From NCBI GenBank assembly GCA_034401795.1, contig CM067367.1, forward strand, positions 32,563,733 through 32,627,732: DNA of 64,000 nt. The letters are read 5' to 3'. The position numbers and the translations under genes were made by a program. The notes under the pieces are model-generated. The model ran no database searches, had not been told where the DNA came from, and saw only the letters and a list, made by a program, of their open reading frames with translations. Position 1 is the first letter of the stretch. Every line of letters starts with the position of its first letter. This DNA comes from Chaetoderma sp. LZ-2023a. Taxonomy: Eukaryota > Mollusca > Caudofoveata > Chaetodermatida > Chaetodermatidae. This document shows positions 32,785-43,969 of the stretch, in pieces.

Positions 32785-33176
32785 CATAGACTTATTATAG
32801 CTATAGACCGCTTATAACCCTCTCACTGGCAGAATCTCAGAGTTCACTATTTTATAATAGTCTCCCAATACTATGATTTTGTCACTAATTCTATTACGTA
32901 GTCGAATAAGGTGTCAGATTAATATAGAATTCTAGTCCTTATAAAAATATATAAATTTGCACAACCAGCACCTATTCAATTTCTCTTCCAGTTACCAAAA
33001 CAGAATTCAGTCCAGCTTAGAGGCTATATACGCCGCTGATCATGTGTGTCAGGCAGGCAGTGATACCTGGACGCGCTCACTTGAGTTTTATTGAACTCAT
33101 ATCACCGGCATTCGGGACAACTTGTCGCATAGTGAAGGTATGCAGATACTCGGTCTATGGCTATTATAAGTCTATG
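32785..33176. mobile_element. 392-bp MITE with 26-bp TIRs
   Basis: CATAGACTTATTATAGCTAT-AGACCG (32785-32810) and its inverted match at 33151-33176 (two mismatches). The interior is non-coding and ends CACTTGAGTTTTATTGAACTC, a small inner inverted repeat. Confidence 0.75.
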
Positions 33177-33499
33177 CTATGGATCATTTTGACATAAACC
33201 ATTTCAGTTTAGAGTGTATTGTTTGCACGCTAACTCCCATGCCAAGATCCACAAGCTAAATAAAGAAATGTGAAACTGTATAATCATCACCCAAGCGGCT
33301 CTGTCAGAATAACAGCCTTAAAAACAGATTTATTTGTACATCATGACAAAAAACTCACTGAACATATTGCACAAAATATCACTACCAAGAATCCGAACCA
33401 TCAACTGCCTAATATAGACATTTAGTGTGCATTATTTTAATTGGTTAGTATTCTATAATTTATCGTGGCAGTTCATCTTTAAACATTATATGTACTGTT

Positions 33500-33735
33500 G
33501 AATAAATTGTATTGTTAATGTTCATTGGTTGTCTGCTTGCTGACTTTCCGCAGGCTACATTTTCCATGGGGTTTAACACTGGACATGACAAATATTTTGA
33601 AAACAATTTGACTGAAATTTGTTGGGGCCTAAGCCACTAACGACTTTCAGTTAAATTGTTTTCAAAATATTCAGCAGGTCAAGAGTTATTTCCCATTGAA
33701 ATTATTGTCTGGTGGCTTGACAGTTAACCGTTTCA
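33500..33735. repeat. H2 subfamily C element
   Basis: GCTGACTTTCCGCAGGCTAC, then ACAATTTGACTGAAATTTGT and its partner AACGACTTTCAGTTAAATTG, then TTCAGCAGGTCAAGAGTTAT and CCCATTGAAATTATTG. Confidence 0.75.
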
Positions 33736-33911
33736 CTGATGAATTTCCCATATCTCATTTTCAATGCTACCATACAGGAAAACTGTTGAATATTTTGAAA
33801 GTAATTTGACTGGAAGCTGTTGCTGCCTTTGACAGCAACGGCTTCCAGTCAAACTAATTTCAAAATATTCAAAATATACTTTTTTTAGGGATTTGTCCAT
33901 GAAAGGGTTAA
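33724..33911. repeat. H2-A hairpin in a TTAA-bounded palindromic element
   Basis: TTAACCGTTTCACTGATGAA ... ATTTGTCCATGAAAGGGTTAA. Hairpin GACTGGAAGCTGTTGCTGCC / GACAGCAACGGCTTCCAGTC. The TTAA-CCSTTT ends match those of H1, linking the two families. Confidence 0.8.
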
Positions 33912-34075
33912 GAAATATGTAGTGTTTATGAATTTTAAAATAGTTTATTCAAATATTTAAAGCATTTCTTAAATACCCTATTACCAATGCAGATTTGACT
34001 CATTTTAACATTATGTACACTTGTAAATAATAGTTACTACTAGGTAGTAATAGTTCATAGATCTATATATTGTTA

Positions 34076-34280
34076 ACCCTATTAAGCCTGAATTCCCTGA
34101 ATCTCATTTTCAATGTAGCGAAACAGGTTAGCTGTTGAATATTTTGAAACTAATTTGACTGAGAGCTGTTGCTGCCTGTGGCAGCAACAGCTCTCAGTCA
34201 AATTAGTTTCAAAATATTCAATAAAATATTTATGAAATTGTAATTGAGTTTTTAATGTCGGGGTTTTGGGTTCAATGGGT
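34076..34280. repeat. H2-A element with a perfect hairpin
   Basis: 34135-34221 is a perfect palindrome with ~42-nt arms and a 3-nt TGT loop: GACTGAGAGCTGTTGCTGCC and GGCAGCAACAGCTCTCAGTC at the tip. The GAGAGC/GCTCTC change is private and present in both arms. Confidence 0.92.
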
Positions 34281-34396
34281 TGATGACATGTTAGTTATTT
34301 TGAAAAATAACTGTAAATAGCATTTTTTTTAAATATCACATTTAGGTTGAGTGAATACATGATATCGGAAATCTAATATTCTGATTTATTAGTTGT

Positions 34397-34915
34397 TAGG
34401 TCACCTGACCAGAATGGCCAAGTGAGATTTTGCCGTGGTGATCATCTGTCGTCCGTCGGTCAACCTTTTCTTGAAATGACTTCTCAAAAAATAGGAAGCA
34501 AAAAATGTCTTAAGAACCATTTTTAACCAAATTTGGTCAAAAACACCCTTTACAGCGGCCATCTTGGATTTTGGCCGATTTTTACAAACGTTTTAAAATC
34601 TTATGCGAAACCGCTTAGGGCATTGATTCACAACTAATGAAACATCGTCTAGGGCAACAGCTGAACTACGTTCATCTAAGGAACTTGATTGGCCAAATAC
34701 TTTGGCAGCCGTCTTGGATGATATAATTTTCACGAAGACAACTTCTCCAGAACCGCTGAACGGATCCCAAAATTTGTTCAAGGGAAGTTGATACATAAAA
34801 AGCATGCCTTGTTACAATTCTGGTCAAATCTACTTATAGGTGTTTGCCTTTTCTAGTTGAAATGCCTATGTTCCAGGTGAGCGATACAGGCCTCATGCAC
34901 CTTGTTATTATAATA
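34397..34915 (+). repeat. R3 module, short
   Basis: GTCACCTGACCAGAATGGCCA ... GGTGAGCGATACAGGCCTCA. It contains GGCCATCTTGGATTTTGGCC and AGAACCGCTGAACGGATCC. Confidence 0.75.
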
Positions 34916-34999
34916 ATAATAAGAATAATAATAATAATAATAATAGTCTAAACCATTCAACACAACAAACCATAGAACAATTTCTTTAACATGAAAATT

Positions 35000-35430
35000 T
35001 TTAAATATTTTGAAACAAATTTAACTGGAAGCTGTTACAGCTATCTTTGGTAGCAACAGCAACCTCTGCATTTGTTTCAAAATATCCAACAGTGTATTGG
35101 AATAATGGAGGTAGCATAATTTCATGGTTGAATGTGTTCACAAACATGTCTATTGGCAGCGTGAATCCAATTTACGAGGCTTATTTAATAGTAAGTTGAT
35201 TTAACCACCTTTCATCGGTCTTACCTCTTTCATCAGTCAATTCTCAATATCTCAATTTCAAGACAATACGGCAGGAAAGCTGTTGAATATTTTGACATCA
35301 ATATGACTGGAAGCTGATGTTGCCTTAGCCAGCAATGGATTCCAGTTATATTAACTTGAAAATAACCAACAGAATATGATATGCATTGGAAAGAATGTCG
35401 GATTTTTCAGTGAAATGTTGAATTAAATTG
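35000..35430. repeat. Two H2-A elements
   Basis: One hairpin at ~35006-35093 (AACTGGAAGCTGTTACAGC / GCAACAGCAACCTCTGC, diverged) and one at ~35277-35372 (GACTGGAAGCTGATGTTGCC / CAGCAATGGATTCCAGTT). The first follows a (TAA/TAG)n microsatellite at ~34908-34946. Confidence 0.65.
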
Positions 35431-35643
35431 ACTTATTCTTTAGCCCTAAGGATATTTGACTATTTATTTAAATGTACAACATTCAATGCAACGAGGAGTG
35501 TATATAATCATTTATTTATTCATTATTAGTATTATTATTATTATTCCCATGCATCATCTTTGTATAAACTTATATCATCTTCATCTCATCTTCATCATAA
35601 TCATCTTTTACTAATTAATATTATTACTAACCTCAAAAATATG

Positions 35644-35852
35644 TTAACCCTTTCATCGATAAATTTCCCATATCTCAACCTCAGGGCAAAGAAATAGGAA
35701 AGCTGGTGAATATTTTGAAATTAATATGACTGGAAGCCGTTACTTCCTTAGGCAGCAACGGCTTCGTCATATTAATTTTAAAATATTCAGTATAATATGC
35801 TATGCATCGTAACGAATTTACTTTTTCAGAGATTTGTCGTTGAAACGGTTAA
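35644..35852. repeat. H2-A palindromic element with TTAA ends
   Basis: TTAACCCTTTCATCGATAAA ... TTTGTCGTTGAAACGGTTAA. Hairpin TATGACTGGAAGCCGTTACT, with the second arm shortened (GGCTTCGTCATATTAATTTT). The ATTAATATGAC / GTCATATTAAT variant is present in both arms. The next ~270 bases (35853-36123) are unassigned. Confidence 0.75.
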
Positions 35853-36123
35853 TTAATAATAATAATCCATAGCACTGTGATTTAGCAGGAAAGCCAAAGA
35901 ATAATCTGACAGTTGAATAATTATGATTTCCAATGGAGGTAATTCCTCATTATAGGCGTGCACGGTTTTTAAATGCAATCAATAATGACAATATCTGTTT
36001 TTTAATTCCAGATTTTACTGATGGTAGGCATTGAGAAATTAAAACAAAATTATGAAAAATACGAATTTAAATGTTTACAGAAACCAAGAATAAAGTTTGT
36101 TTAAATTCACATTGTCTCTGTTA

Positions 36124-36654
36124 ATGGACCTTTCCAGATTTAACTATGCCCCACCCATCTCTATCTAAGCTCCACCCACACCTCGTCCATGTTCGGATTG
36201 ATTGATCTCTGAACTACCTGACTTTCAATTTTCAGAAAACTATACAACTAAGCTGTTAAATATTTTGAAACTAATTTGACTGGGCGATGTTGAGGAAGGA
36301 TGGATGGATGATGCGTAGTGTGTGTTGTGATGCATGCATGCGTGGATGGATGGTGGGAGGGAGGAAAGGAGTTATGGAGGGAGGGATGACTCGATGGATG
36401 GAGGGAGGGGTGGGGAGGTAGTGAGAGGGAGTTTGGCTAATGCCTATGGCATATAACAGCGTCCAGTCAAATTAGTTTCAAAATATTCAATAGAATATGT
36501 ATTAAATGGTAACGACAGTGTCGGAGTATTAAGCGTTAAAGACGGGCTGTATCGAATCATTCATGATGTCATGATTATGACGTCATCACACACATCACTT
36601 AGTCGATTATGATGTCATATGATAGATGGATAAACTTGGAAATGTCCATTATTA
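36124..36654 (+). repeat. H2L element with a ~150-bp purine-rich loop insert
   Basis: AATGGACCTTTCCAGATTTA ... AAACTTGGAAATGTCCATTA. Between the H2-A arms, the loop holds GATGTTGAGGAAGG, GATGGATGG and GGGAGGGAGG runs up to GGCTAATGCCTATGGCATA. TGACGTCA is at 36578-36585. The same unusual insert is in the inverted copy at 39105-39664. Confidence 0.85.
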
Positions 36655-37407
36655 GCTCACCTGGCCAGAATGGTCAAGTGAGCATATGCCATGGCGACCA
36701 TCCCTCATCTGTCTGTCATCCACCTGTCCATCAACTTTTGCTTTAAAATGTCTCTCCTCCTAAACCGCATGACATATTTTAACCAAATTTGTCTGGAAGG
36801 ATCCTATAGTGGTAGGTTATAGACCTTTTAATCACAATTTTGATTGGTCAGTCTTTTCAGCGGCCATCTTTGATTTTTTTTTTAATTTTCTGGAACCCTT
36901 TAAAATGATACGCCTTGAACCCGATTTCAGTGAAACTTGAGTGGGACGATCCTATGACAGTAAGATTGAACATGTGCGGCCAGAAATCATTTAAAATTCA
37001 TCTTCTAAACTGAATGGTGGATTTCAACCAAATTTGGCTAGACTGAACATATAGTGGTAGGCTCCAGAACTTCTATTCAGAATTTTGAGTGGTCAATTTC
37101 TTGGGTGAAAATCTTTTATGAAAATGTACCGGAAAGTGTCAAAACGCATCTGTTTAACCGCTTTGTGGATTTTAACCAAATTTGGCTGGAAGGATCCTAC
37201 AGTCGGTACGCTCTATAACTTCTATTTCAAATTTTGATTGTTCAATTATTTTGGTGGCCATCTTGGATTTACTGAAAATTTTCCAGAACCATTTAAAACG
37301 TGACTCCTTAATCAATTACCCAATTACAATGGAACTAGGGTGGAACCATCCAATGCAAATGGTGTGTAATATCCAGGTGAGCGTCACAGGCTCTTGGGCC
37401 TCTTGTT
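36655..37407 (+). repeat. R3 module
   Basis: GCTCACCTGGCCAGAATGG ... AGGTGAGCGTCACAGGCTCT. Four or so internal units with AACCAAATTTGGCTGGAAGG, ATCCTACAGTCGGTA and GCCATCTTGGATTT. Confidence 0.78.
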
Positions 37408-37489
37408 TCTGATGGCTTGTGTGTACATGTGTCTGTTAAGTATTAATGAAAAGATCATACAATAGCAGGAGAGTGCATATTAACTGACT

Positions 37490-37670
37490 GCTGATTTTCT
37501 GTAGACAACATTTTTCACGGGGGTTTAACTGAATATTCTAAATATTTTGAAAACAATTTGACTGAAAGGCGTTGGTGGCTAAGCCACCTTTCAGTCAAAT
37601 TGTTTTCAAAATATTCAGCAGGTCCAGCATTATAATCCATTGCTGGTGGCCTACAGCAGTCAGACTGTTA
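37490..37670. repeat. H2 subfamily C element
   Basis: Hairpin GACTGAAAGGCGTTGGTGGC / GCCACCTTTCAGTC (second arm shortened). Outer arms ATTCAGCAGGTCCAGCATTA. Confidence 0.75.
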
Positions 37671-37904
37671 AACGTAAGTGTAGTACTAACCCATTAACCC
37701 TTCAAATACCAGGGTCTCAATTTCAAGATAACTGCCATATACAGGAAAACTGGTGAATATGTTGAAACTAATTTGACAGAAAGCTGTTGCTGTTTAGTTA
37801 AAGAAATTCCACAGAATATTCCTTGCAACAAAGAGTATATTCAGGTTTGTTATGGATCAGTGTTAATAATTATTCAGTCCTGGATTACCGACAGCATGTG
37901 CGAC

Positions 37905-38865
37905 GATAACGGTATGCGCATACCACATTTTTAGCTCGACTTTACGAACTAAAACAAGCTATTGTAATATCCTCCGCGTCATCTGGCGATGGTGTCCAAT
38001 TTGGGTCTAGCTCAAATTATATCTTCAGTTTATATCTCATGTTTGGTAAATACTGGAACCAAATTTGGACAGACTTCTTGATTATGACAGGGCATGACAC
38101 ATGGCACCTTGACGCCAAATGGTTAAAGATCACGGTCAGTGTGTCCTTGCTAAAACTTAGATTTTTTTAACATTAACATTTTGCTTTTAGCTCAACTTAA
38201 CCAAACATGATACTGCTAAGTATGCAGGGCCTAAATTTGGGACAAAGGCTTCCTTATAATGAGATGGCATGACACAATCATCATCACATCAAAGGGTCAA
38301 GGTCAGTGTATGACAAAACTTAGGGATTTTCTCCACAATGCGCTTAGCTCAACTTAATAGGTTCGTATCTGAGGTTGGGTGAATCATATTGCACCCAAAC
38401 TTGGACACATGCTTCCTCGTAATAAGCGGGTATGACACAATGTTTGCATTGCATCTACATTTCTGGTTTCTCAAAAATGATCATAGTTATCTCCTTTGGT
38501 GAGTAATCTTGTGTCCTATCATGGCTGCAATTGTTTAGTCCCAATATGGTGAAGCCATGCCGTGATATAAGACGATATGTTGAGCTAAACCTAAAACTTA
38601 ACAGTAAAAAAAATTATATATCAAGGTCCCAGTGGCCTTGAACTTTGACCTCATGACCTTGATATCATTGTGCTCAATCCTTGTGATATAAAGAACCTGT
38701 GTCCAAGTTTAGTCCCAATATGGTGAAGTCATGCCAAGATATCCGACGATATGTTGAGCTAAACTAAAAACTTAACCAAGATTGGAGATGGATGGACAGA
38801 CTGACCTGAACCCATCTCGAATGATATATTGGCGAAAATTTTAAACGTAGCAAAATGAATCACTA
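37905..38865 (+). repeat. R5-like GGTCA / CTCAACTTAA repeats
   Basis: Two to three diverged units with GGTTAAAGATCACGGTCAGTG, CAAAGGGTCAAGGTCAGTG, TTTGCTTTTAGCTCAACTTAA and ACCCAAACTTGGACACATGC. They are followed by GTCCCAATATGGTGAAGYCA twice (38551, 38720). Confidence 0.6.
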
Positions 38866-38889
38866 TATCTGGTTGGATCTCTGAAATTC

Positions 38890-39104
38890 ACCTTTCCAGA
38901 GTATCCATCCATCATCAGACCTCGTATGACGTCATAATCAGCTCAGCGCATGTATGATGACGTCATAATCATTACGTCACAAAGGGTTCCATATAGACCG
39001 TCACCAAATCTCAAATACTCCGACATGTTGTATGATTTGTGTCTTTGTAATTCTTTGCTATTTAAGAAACATGCTGTTGAATATTTTGAAACTAATTTGA
39101 CATA
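38890..39104 (-). repeat. H2L half element
   Basis: It contains TGACGTCA at 38927-38934 and 38958-38965 and one H2-A arm, and stops in GAAACTAATTTGAC, where the next H2L copy begins. Confidence 0.75.
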
Positions 39105-39664
39105 TGACATCATAATCGACTAAGTGACGTGTGTGATGACGTCATAATCATGACATCATGAATGATTCGATACAGCCCATCTTTAACGCTTAATACTCCG
39201 ACACTATGTCGTTACCATTTAATACATATTCTATTGAATATTTTGAAACTAATTTGACTGGACGCTGTTATATGCCATAGGCATTAGCCAAACTCCCTCT
39301 CTCACTACCTCCCCACCCCTCCCTCCATTTCTCCCTTCATCCATCCACCCATCCATCGATTCATCCCTCCCTCCCTCGCTCCTTAACGCCCTCCCTCCAT
39401 AACTCCTTTCCTCCCTCCCACCATCCATTCATCCATCCACGCACGCACTCATACATCACAACACACACTACGCATCATCCATCCATCCTTCCTTCCTCAA
39501 CATCGCCCAGTCAAATTAGTTTCAAAATATTTAACAGCTTAGCTGTATAGCTTTCTTGAAATAGATAGTCAGGGAGTTCAGAGATCGATCGATCCGAACA
39601 CGAGTGAGGTGTGGGTGGAGCTTAGCTAGAGATGGGCGGGGCATAGCTGAAAATGGAAAGGTCC
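39105..39664 (-). repeat. H2L element, inverted partner of 36124-36654
   Basis: On the reverse strand it repeats the whole order of the 36.1-kb copy, including the private loop insert (here as CCTCCCTC, CATCCATCC and TTCCTTCCTCAACATCGCCC runs), TATGCCATAGGCATTAGCC and the AATGGACCTTTCC-like end. TGACGTCA is at 39137-39144. Confidence 0.88.
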
Positions 39665-39822
39665 ATTGCATCATCTTATTCAGTGGATTTATGCTCAGAG
39701 GAAGCTTATAAGGGAAAGTCCTGTACTATTCATTGCACAACCTCTTCCAACTCAGGAATAACATTGGTAACAGTGTAAAAGCTGGGGTCTTTCAGAGGCA
39801 GATGGTGTGACATGCAATTGAG

Positions 39823-40196
39823 GAAATCCAGCCTTAGCTATGCCCCACCCCTCTTTAGCTAAGCTCCACCCACACTTCGCCTGTGTTGGGATCGATCGAT
39901 CCCTGAACTCCCTTAATCAATTTCCAGAAAACTATACAGGTTATCTGTTGAATGGTGGCCGCAACAGCACCCTCTGCCTATGGCAGCAGCAACAGCACCC
40001 AGTCAAATTAGTTTCAAAATATTCAACATGTTTATTACAAAGTATAGACATACAATTCATACAACACTTAGTTCATCATCAATTAAGCATTCGTGACAAA
40101 CTTAGCTACCTCATTCATGACGTAATTGATTATGACGTCATCCTACACATCACGTAGTTGATTATGATATCATATGATTGATGGATTAACTGGAAT
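39823..40196 (+). repeat. H2L element
   Basis: GAGGAAATCCAGCCTTAGC, TATGCCCCACCCCTCTTTAG, TTGGGATCGATCGATCC, a damaged hairpin, CATGACGTAATTGATTATG, TGACGTCA (40133-40140), ending GATGGATTAACTGG. Confidence 0.78.
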
Positions 40197-40429
40197 TCTC
40201 TATAAAGGTAGGTTGTGTGAGGTTTCTGTAGAAGGTAATGATATGAGATGTAGTAGAGGCTGATTGTGTGAAGGTCAATAGAAGCAGGTGATAGTGAGTC
40301 TCAGGAGAGGGATATGATGTGAGGTTCAGTAGATGATGTGTAGGTCGGTAGAGGGACAATGAGTAATGTGGTGTGTCAGGTAACTGGTGATGTTCACTAA
40401 TGTGAATGATACTCAGGATTGGGGTCAAT

Positions 40430-40620
40430 TCTGATTGGAATTGGAATTGATCAGTTAATTCCAATTTAATTCCAGAACTGGAATTGATAAATCTGAGGAC
40501 TCTTGAATTGGAATTGATAAATTTTAAGACACCGGAATTGGATTTGGAATTGATAATTTGAATTGACCGGAATTGATAAATTCCAATTCAATTCCAATCA
40601 GTTCCAGTCATATTTGTCAT
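40430..40620. repeat. AATTGGAATTGATAAA degenerate repeats
   Basis: Irregular repeats of GGAATTGATAAATT and its complement AATTTATCAATTCC. A related block lies at 42131-42290. Confidence 0.75.
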
Positions 40621-40950
40621 ACATTTACTGAACCTTGATGGCTATAAAATGTACACGTAATATCTGTAAATTATACACTGATCTTTATATGCCCTTAATG
40701 CATTTCATCCTAAATGATCTATATGATACCATTTACCAGATTTCATTTTATATGCAGGTTGATGATATTTATTATGCCAGCTGTTATTAGATGCTTTATT
40801 GAATATTTTACAATTTATTTGACTGAATGCTTTTGTTTCCTATGGCTGCAACAGTTTCTATTAAAATTAATTTTAACAACTTAGTTATATGTTTGGTTTG
40901 AAGACTTAAAATTTGAGATACTGATAATTCAGTGATGAGCAAGTTAGCCC

Positions 40951-41200
40951 TTAACCCTTTAACACCTAAGCCAGCCAAAACACCTTCTGCAATGAGTTTG
41001 AGAAATGTTCATTGGCAGGCCAATGGAACTGTTCTTGAAAATTTACCACTGGAATGGCTAGCTGGATAACTGCGCCAGTAATTCCAGTGGTAAATTTCCA
41101 AAAATAATCTCTCACTGAATTGACAAAATAAAGATCTGATAAATGTTATGATTGAATTTACTCAATTCTCCATGACCAGTGACCACTGACCAATTAACCT
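40951..41200. repeat. H1 element, right end eroded
   Basis: TTAACCCTTTAACACCTAAG. Stem CACTGGAATGGCTAGCTGGA / CCAGTAATTCCAGTGG. Confidence 0.65.
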
Positions 41201-41864
41201 TTTTATCCTATGTCAGCTTTGTACCTCCTTTATTCAAACAAAGCCACTGATCTTGAACTTATTTCATTTTGCATTCCCTGGAAACAGGGTTTCATCTCTA
41301 CGAAATCATGTCATTAATGATTTCAAATATATGAGCTAGAACCAAGATAACCAAATTGTGTTAGAATTATTCATCAAGATGTTAGCATTAGTGTTCAGTA
41401 AAGTAATAACTATCATCTACATGGAATGAAATGGGTGAAGAAAGCAGTACATTACAAGATAATTGCCCTGTAATTACACCCTCTTACATAAAAAAGGAAT
41501 CATTGAACAAACCCCCTCTTGTGAAATGTGTTAGCTTTTAAAACACAGACACCTGGACTAGAGGTGTTATTCAAACTCTACATACATGTGCTCAGTACTC
41601 TCACTCAGTACTGTGCTATATACATTGTATTCTAATGCTTTTTAATGCAACATTTATATAGCAAGGTTTACATGTATCTATAATAATTAGACATGGCATT
41701 AACCTTTAGTCATATTCATCAGAAAAAATACTTGGCATTAAGCTATAATTAAGTCATATGAATTAAAAATAAGATCTGCTGAATGTTGACTTTTTGGACA
41801 ATAATTTGACTGAAAGATAACTACCTACCGGCAACAACAATTTTTCTTCTAATTGTTTTACATT
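41201..41864. other. Unassigned intergenic sequence
   Basis: A half H2 element (GCTGAATGTTGACTTTTTGG ... GACTGAAAG) lies at ~41778-41860. Otherwise nothing is recognised. Confidence 0.4.
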
Positions 41865-42097
41865 TTAACGGAGAAGCCAGCCAAAGATACCTTCTGCACT
41901 GGTCTTGAGGAACGATCATATATATGTATGCTAAGAGACTATTTTTGAAAATTTACCAGTGGCATGTCTGATTCCATAACTGAACCAGTCATTGCATTGT
42001 TAAATTTTTTTAAATAGTCTGCTCTTATCCTGAAAATTGAAATTTGCTAATGATAAATCTAGTTTTTCTTGGCCAATCTTGGGAATTAAAGGGTTAA
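41865..42097. repeat. H1 hairpin element, old
   Basis: Centre GTCTGATTCCATAACTGAACCAG. Right end GAATTAAAGGGTTAA. Confidence 0.65.
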
Positions 42098-42130
42098 AAT
42101 ATAACAATGTTGATCTCAAGTAAATATTGG

Positions 42131-42290
42131 TATGGAATTGGAACTGGACATGGAATTGATAAAACTGGAATTGGAATTGGAATTGAACTTGTCTGGGTGG
42201 AATTGGAATTGATAAAATGAATTGATGTGGAAACGGAATTGGAATTGATAAAATGAATTGAGGTTGAATTGGAATTGATAAAATGGGATT
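42131..42290. repeat. GGAATTGATAAAATGAATTG tandem-like repeats
   Basis: Three clear copies of GGAATTGATAAAATG within a GAATTG-rich tract. Long open frames here are repeat artefacts. Confidence 0.75.
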
Positions 42291-42502
42291 GACCCCATCC
42301 CTGATGATACTGTGAGATTTTAACAGAAAACAAACAGAAACTATGCATAGACAGGTATTTATTTGAATAAGTTAGGGTAAAAAAAATAAATTAAACTTTG
42401 CATCTCATTTGGACGTAAATGATCATTGGCACAATTAAGATTTTCTGAAAGACAACCAATTCCACAAAAAATTCAATGGGGTGTATGCATGCATGCTGAG
42501 CG

Positions 42503-42648
<146 letters not shown>

Positions 42649-42705
42649 TGGGTTGTAGCTAAAGCACGTCTTCATTATAAATACTATTATGTTGATTTGT
42701 CTATT

Positions 42706-43490
42706 CTGTTAATTCTTTCCTGGTCCAAGCTGGCCAAAGCCTTCCTTGCAGTGCTCTCGAGAACTGTCCATTCGCAGACCAAGAGGCTATTTTTTAAGGT
42801 TTATCACTCGAATAACTGACTTGATTATTGAGTCAGTCATTCTAGTGGTAATTCTTCAAAAATAGTCTTCTCTCAGCCTGTAAATAAACATTTACTAAGC
42901 TAAGATATTGATTTTCTCTACCAATATTGCTCATAAATGCTTAATCAGGATTCCCACAGGTTTTTGAAAATTTAATTCAAGGTCTTTTCAAAGATTTTTA
43001 CGGTCAACAAAAAGAATTGTCAAGGACTTTTTAATATACGGCCACGTTTATATCCCCTTCTAGCTGTCTGTTCCTCCCACATATTTCTTTACAATCACAT
43101 TTTAACTACAATATTTTAGAAACAGGAGATTACACTACAGTAAACTCAAGTACAAATCCTGTGATTAACATATGTATTATATAAATTGATATATCTTCTC
43201 TTGGTCTGTCATAGCCAGGAAAGTTAGACAATGACAAATTCAAGGGTGATTCATGGAAATATTAAATTCTGGCTAAATTCAAGGACTTTCAAGGAATTTC
43301 CTGGTTGTGGGAACCCCATTAATGGTCAAGATGGGTCAAGGAAATCAAAAAGTGTTTCCTTAGTGAATGGACATTCAGAGAGCAAGCTATATTGAAAGAT
43401 AATTTTCAAAAATAGTCTTCTTGTCCTACAAATGGACACTTCTCAAGTCCAGTGGAGAAGCCATTTTGGTCAGCTTGACCATTAAATAAA
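42706..43490. repeat. Two H1 elements with a diverged spacer
   Basis: 42706-42947 has centre CTGACTTGATTATTGAGTCAG. 43315-43487 keeps the outer ends (CATTAATGGTCAAGATGG and GCTTGACCATTAAAT) with the core deleted. The spacer (42948-43314) has two diverged AAATTCAAGG...TTTTC segments. Confidence 0.6.
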
Positions 43491-43534
43491 TTTAATTAAA
43501 GAGGCACTTTCCACTCATATGTGTCAAACAATAC

Positions 43535-43920
43535 GGGGATCCATTTCTAGCTATACCACATCCATTTCTATCTAAGCTCCGCCCACTCGGTACGTGTGCA
43601 TTAACCGATTTAAAACATTCAAACTTGAATTCATAGAATCTCAAATCTCAATTACAAGGTAGCTATACAGGTAAACTGTTGAATATTTTGGAACTAATTC
43701 GACCGTGGGCTGTTGCTGCCATCGGCAGCAACATCTCCCAGTCAAAAAAGTTTTAAAATATTCAACCAAATGTTTATTAAATCGTAAATTCATCAACAAC
43801 ATACAATTCAAAAACTTTCGTGATGGACCATTGCCACATTTGTGACAGAGCTTTGATTATCACATCAGCTAACGGGTGATGTATTTGATAATGATGTCAG
43901 ATACTTGAGTGACAGCTCAG
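43535..43920 (+). repeat. H2L element
   Basis: GGATCCATTTCTAGCTATAC, TATCTAAGCTCCGCCCAC, hairpin TTCGACCGTGGGCTGTTGCT / GGCAGCAACATCTCCCAGTC, TGTTTATTAAATCGTAAATTC, then a diverged right end. Confidence 0.65.
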
Positions 43921-43969
43921 ATCTTTTCAATCCAAATAATATGAATAAAAGCTTAAAAATATATATATA

